This document shows, one piece after another, positions 12,851-13,943 of a stretch of DNA of 13,943 bases. The translations under genes were made by a program, and so were the position numbers. Every line of letters starts with the position of its first letter. Position 1 is the stretch's first letter. The DNA comes from Candidatus Nanosyncoccus nanoralicus (GTDB taxonomy: Bacteria > Patescibacteriota > Saccharimonadia > Saccharimonadales > Saccharimonadaceae). The DNA lies in the NCBI RefSeq assembly GCF_004138405.1, contig NZ_PRLL01000016.1:1-13943 (forward strand), read 5' to 3'. The notes under the pieces were generated by a model, which was not told the origin of the DNA, made no database searches, and worked only from the letters and a program-made list of their open reading frames with translations.

Positions 12851-13943
12851 ATGAAGTACCTCGCAGTAGCAGGCCGCCAACCTCTAATTTCTTTGGCAGA
12901 AATCCAAGCATTATACGACAAGCACGCAAAATTGGTTGGAAAAAACTTAATAATTTTTCAGTTAAACAATAAAAAACCCGAAATAAATCGACTGGGCGGA
13001 ACAATGAAGCTCGGTGAATTATTCGAGGGTGATTTTAAAGGATTAGTTAAGCATTTAAATGAATTACACCCTGAGGGCAAAATCACTTTTGGAATTTCAG
13101 ACTTTTCAAAGCAAAAAAAGGCGGGATTTGCTTTCCAGAAGAGTATGGAGATTAAGCGTAGCTTGGGAAAAATGAATCGTAGTGTTCGAGTAATTACCAG
13201 CAAGGAACCTGAGATTCCTTCCGCAACCGCACACCATAATCAATTAGGTGAAAAACCTGGTTGTTATGAAATTTTGGTGCTTGACCGGGAACTTTACCTC
13301 AGCCTCGGCACTCAAAATATCACTGCATACACTGAGAGAGATCAGGCGCGACCGGCAAGAGACGCGAAAGTAGGGATGCTACCTCCGAAATTGGCGCAGA
13401 TTTTAATTAATTTGTGTGGGCCTCTTCCCGAGGGGGCGAGAATATTGGACCCGTTTTGTGGAACAGGCGTAGTTCTACAGGAAGCGGCAATTATGGGCTA
13501 CATACCATATGGTACGGACCTTAGCGAACGCATGATTGAATTTTCAAAGAAAAATTTAAACTGGCTTTTTAACGAGAGAAATAGCAAGAGATTTAAAATT
13601 AAACCAGAACTAATCTTAAAAAAAGATGTGATCTTAGACAAACTGGCGGTGGGCGATGCTACAACCTTTCAGTGGGAGGGACAGATTGATGCGGTTGCTT
13701 TCGAAAGCTACCTTGGAGCACCGATGTCTAAGCCGCCAGTGGATATAAAATTTAAGACGGAAAAAGCTAAGTGTAGAGAGATTGCTTTGGGTTTTCTTAA
13801 AAATATTACCCCTCTCATTAAATCGGGCACACCTATCGTAATGGCGGTACCGGCTTGGCTACGCGAAACTGGCAAGTATGCACGTATGAACATTCTTGAC
13901 GAAATTCAAGAGATGGGATATAATTTTGAAAAGTTTCAAGATT
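12851..13943 (+). CDS. Trm11/THUMP-type class I methyltransferase with atypical motif IV (partial, runs off window)
   Basis: The frame is open from the ATG at 12851 to the window end (364 codons, 3' end missing). Residues 1 to about 160 form an N-terminal domain like that of Trm11/THUMP-family tRNA guanine-N2 methyltransferases (opening KYLAVAGRQPLISLAEIQAL; later the linker QARPARDAKVGMLPPKLAQ). A Rossmann methyltransferase domain follows, with motif I LDPFCGTGVVLQEA (199-212) and the acidic motif II region YGTDLSERMI. Where family members have the catalytic D/N-PP-Y of motif IV, this protein reads FESYLGAP (E285), an unusual change in the methyl-acceptor site. The substrate is inferred to be tRNA, but the altered motif makes the reaction uncertain. 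It starts at a leaderless-type promoter divergent from the flippase-like gene. Confidence 0.8.
   Translation, partial: MKYLAVAGRQPLISLAEIQALYDKHAKLVGKNLIIFQLNNKKPEINRLGGTMKLGELFEGDFKGLVKHLNELHPEGKITFGISDFSKQKKAGFAFQKSMEIKRSLGKMNRSVRVITSKEPEIPSATAHHNQLGEKPGCYEILVLDRELYLSLGTQNITAYTERDQARPARDAKVGMLPPKLAQILINLCGPLPEGARILDPFCGTGVVLQEAAIMGYIPYGTDLSERMIEFSKKNLNWLFNERNSKRFKIKPELILKKDVILDKLAVGDATTFQWEGQIDAVAFESYLGAPMSKPPVDIKFKTEKAKCREIALGFLKNITPLIKSGTPIVMAVPAWLRETGKYARMNILDEIQEMGYNFEKFQD

Noticed and set aside
1..13943. CRISPR array, insertion sequence or phage structural genes
   Set aside because: No regularly spaced direct repeats, no transposase motifs and no phage-like proteins were found on either strand.

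Overview
The window looks like a chromosome segment of a small-genome bacterium, most likely a Patescibacteria/CPR member and probably Candidatus Saccharibacteria. This rests on the style of the gene set (homodimeric glyQS, a short XseA, a receiver-only response regulator, a Mbeg1-like DUF2974 hydrolase, and Pro/Gln/Ser-rich single-pass membrane proteins of the kind seen in that group) and on very tight packing. It is inference: there is no 16S rRNA gene here. The standard bacterial code (table 11) reads every gene.

Left edge (1-2678): bases 1-23 have the exact geometry of the 3' end of a tRNA gene. Next comes about 200 bp of frame-shifted coding debris on the minus strand. Then follows a visibly AT-rich minus-strand operon: a C5-cytosine DNA methyltransferase, a PD-(D/E)XK restriction endonuclease that resembles the SacI family, and a small protein of the trypco2 type. 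This is a type II restriction-modification cassette with an extra conflict-associated gene beside a tRNA end, a classic genomic-island layout.

Centre left (2708-5871): a plus-strand pair encodes a DUF2974 alpha/beta hydrolase and an Erm/KsgA-like rRNA adenine methyltransferase. It converges on, and overlaps, a minus-strand pair encoding a membrane protein with a CPTC motif and a membrane-anchored DsbA-like thiol oxidoreductase. The membrane gene appears to extend 79 codons upstream of its first standard start codon, to a perfect AGGAGG site followed by ATC/ATT instead of ATG.

Centre and right (5865-12758): a long minus-strand series, read right to left, holds a flippase-like LPG-synthase membrane protein, xseA, xseB, a low-complexity type II membrane protein, a sensorless histidine kinase, a receiver-only response regulator, recO and glyQS. 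Several promoters lie inside the series. At 12851 a plus-strand Trm11/THUMP-like methyltransferase starts and runs off the window.

A recurrent regulatory signal ties the window together. Five exact matches to the extended -10 box TGnTATAAT lie just upstream of genes. In two cases the ATG starts 6 nt after the box, as expected for leaderless mRNAs, and two more have predicted leaders of only a few bases. No CRISPR array, insertion sequence, rRNA gene or convincing rho-independent terminator was seen.
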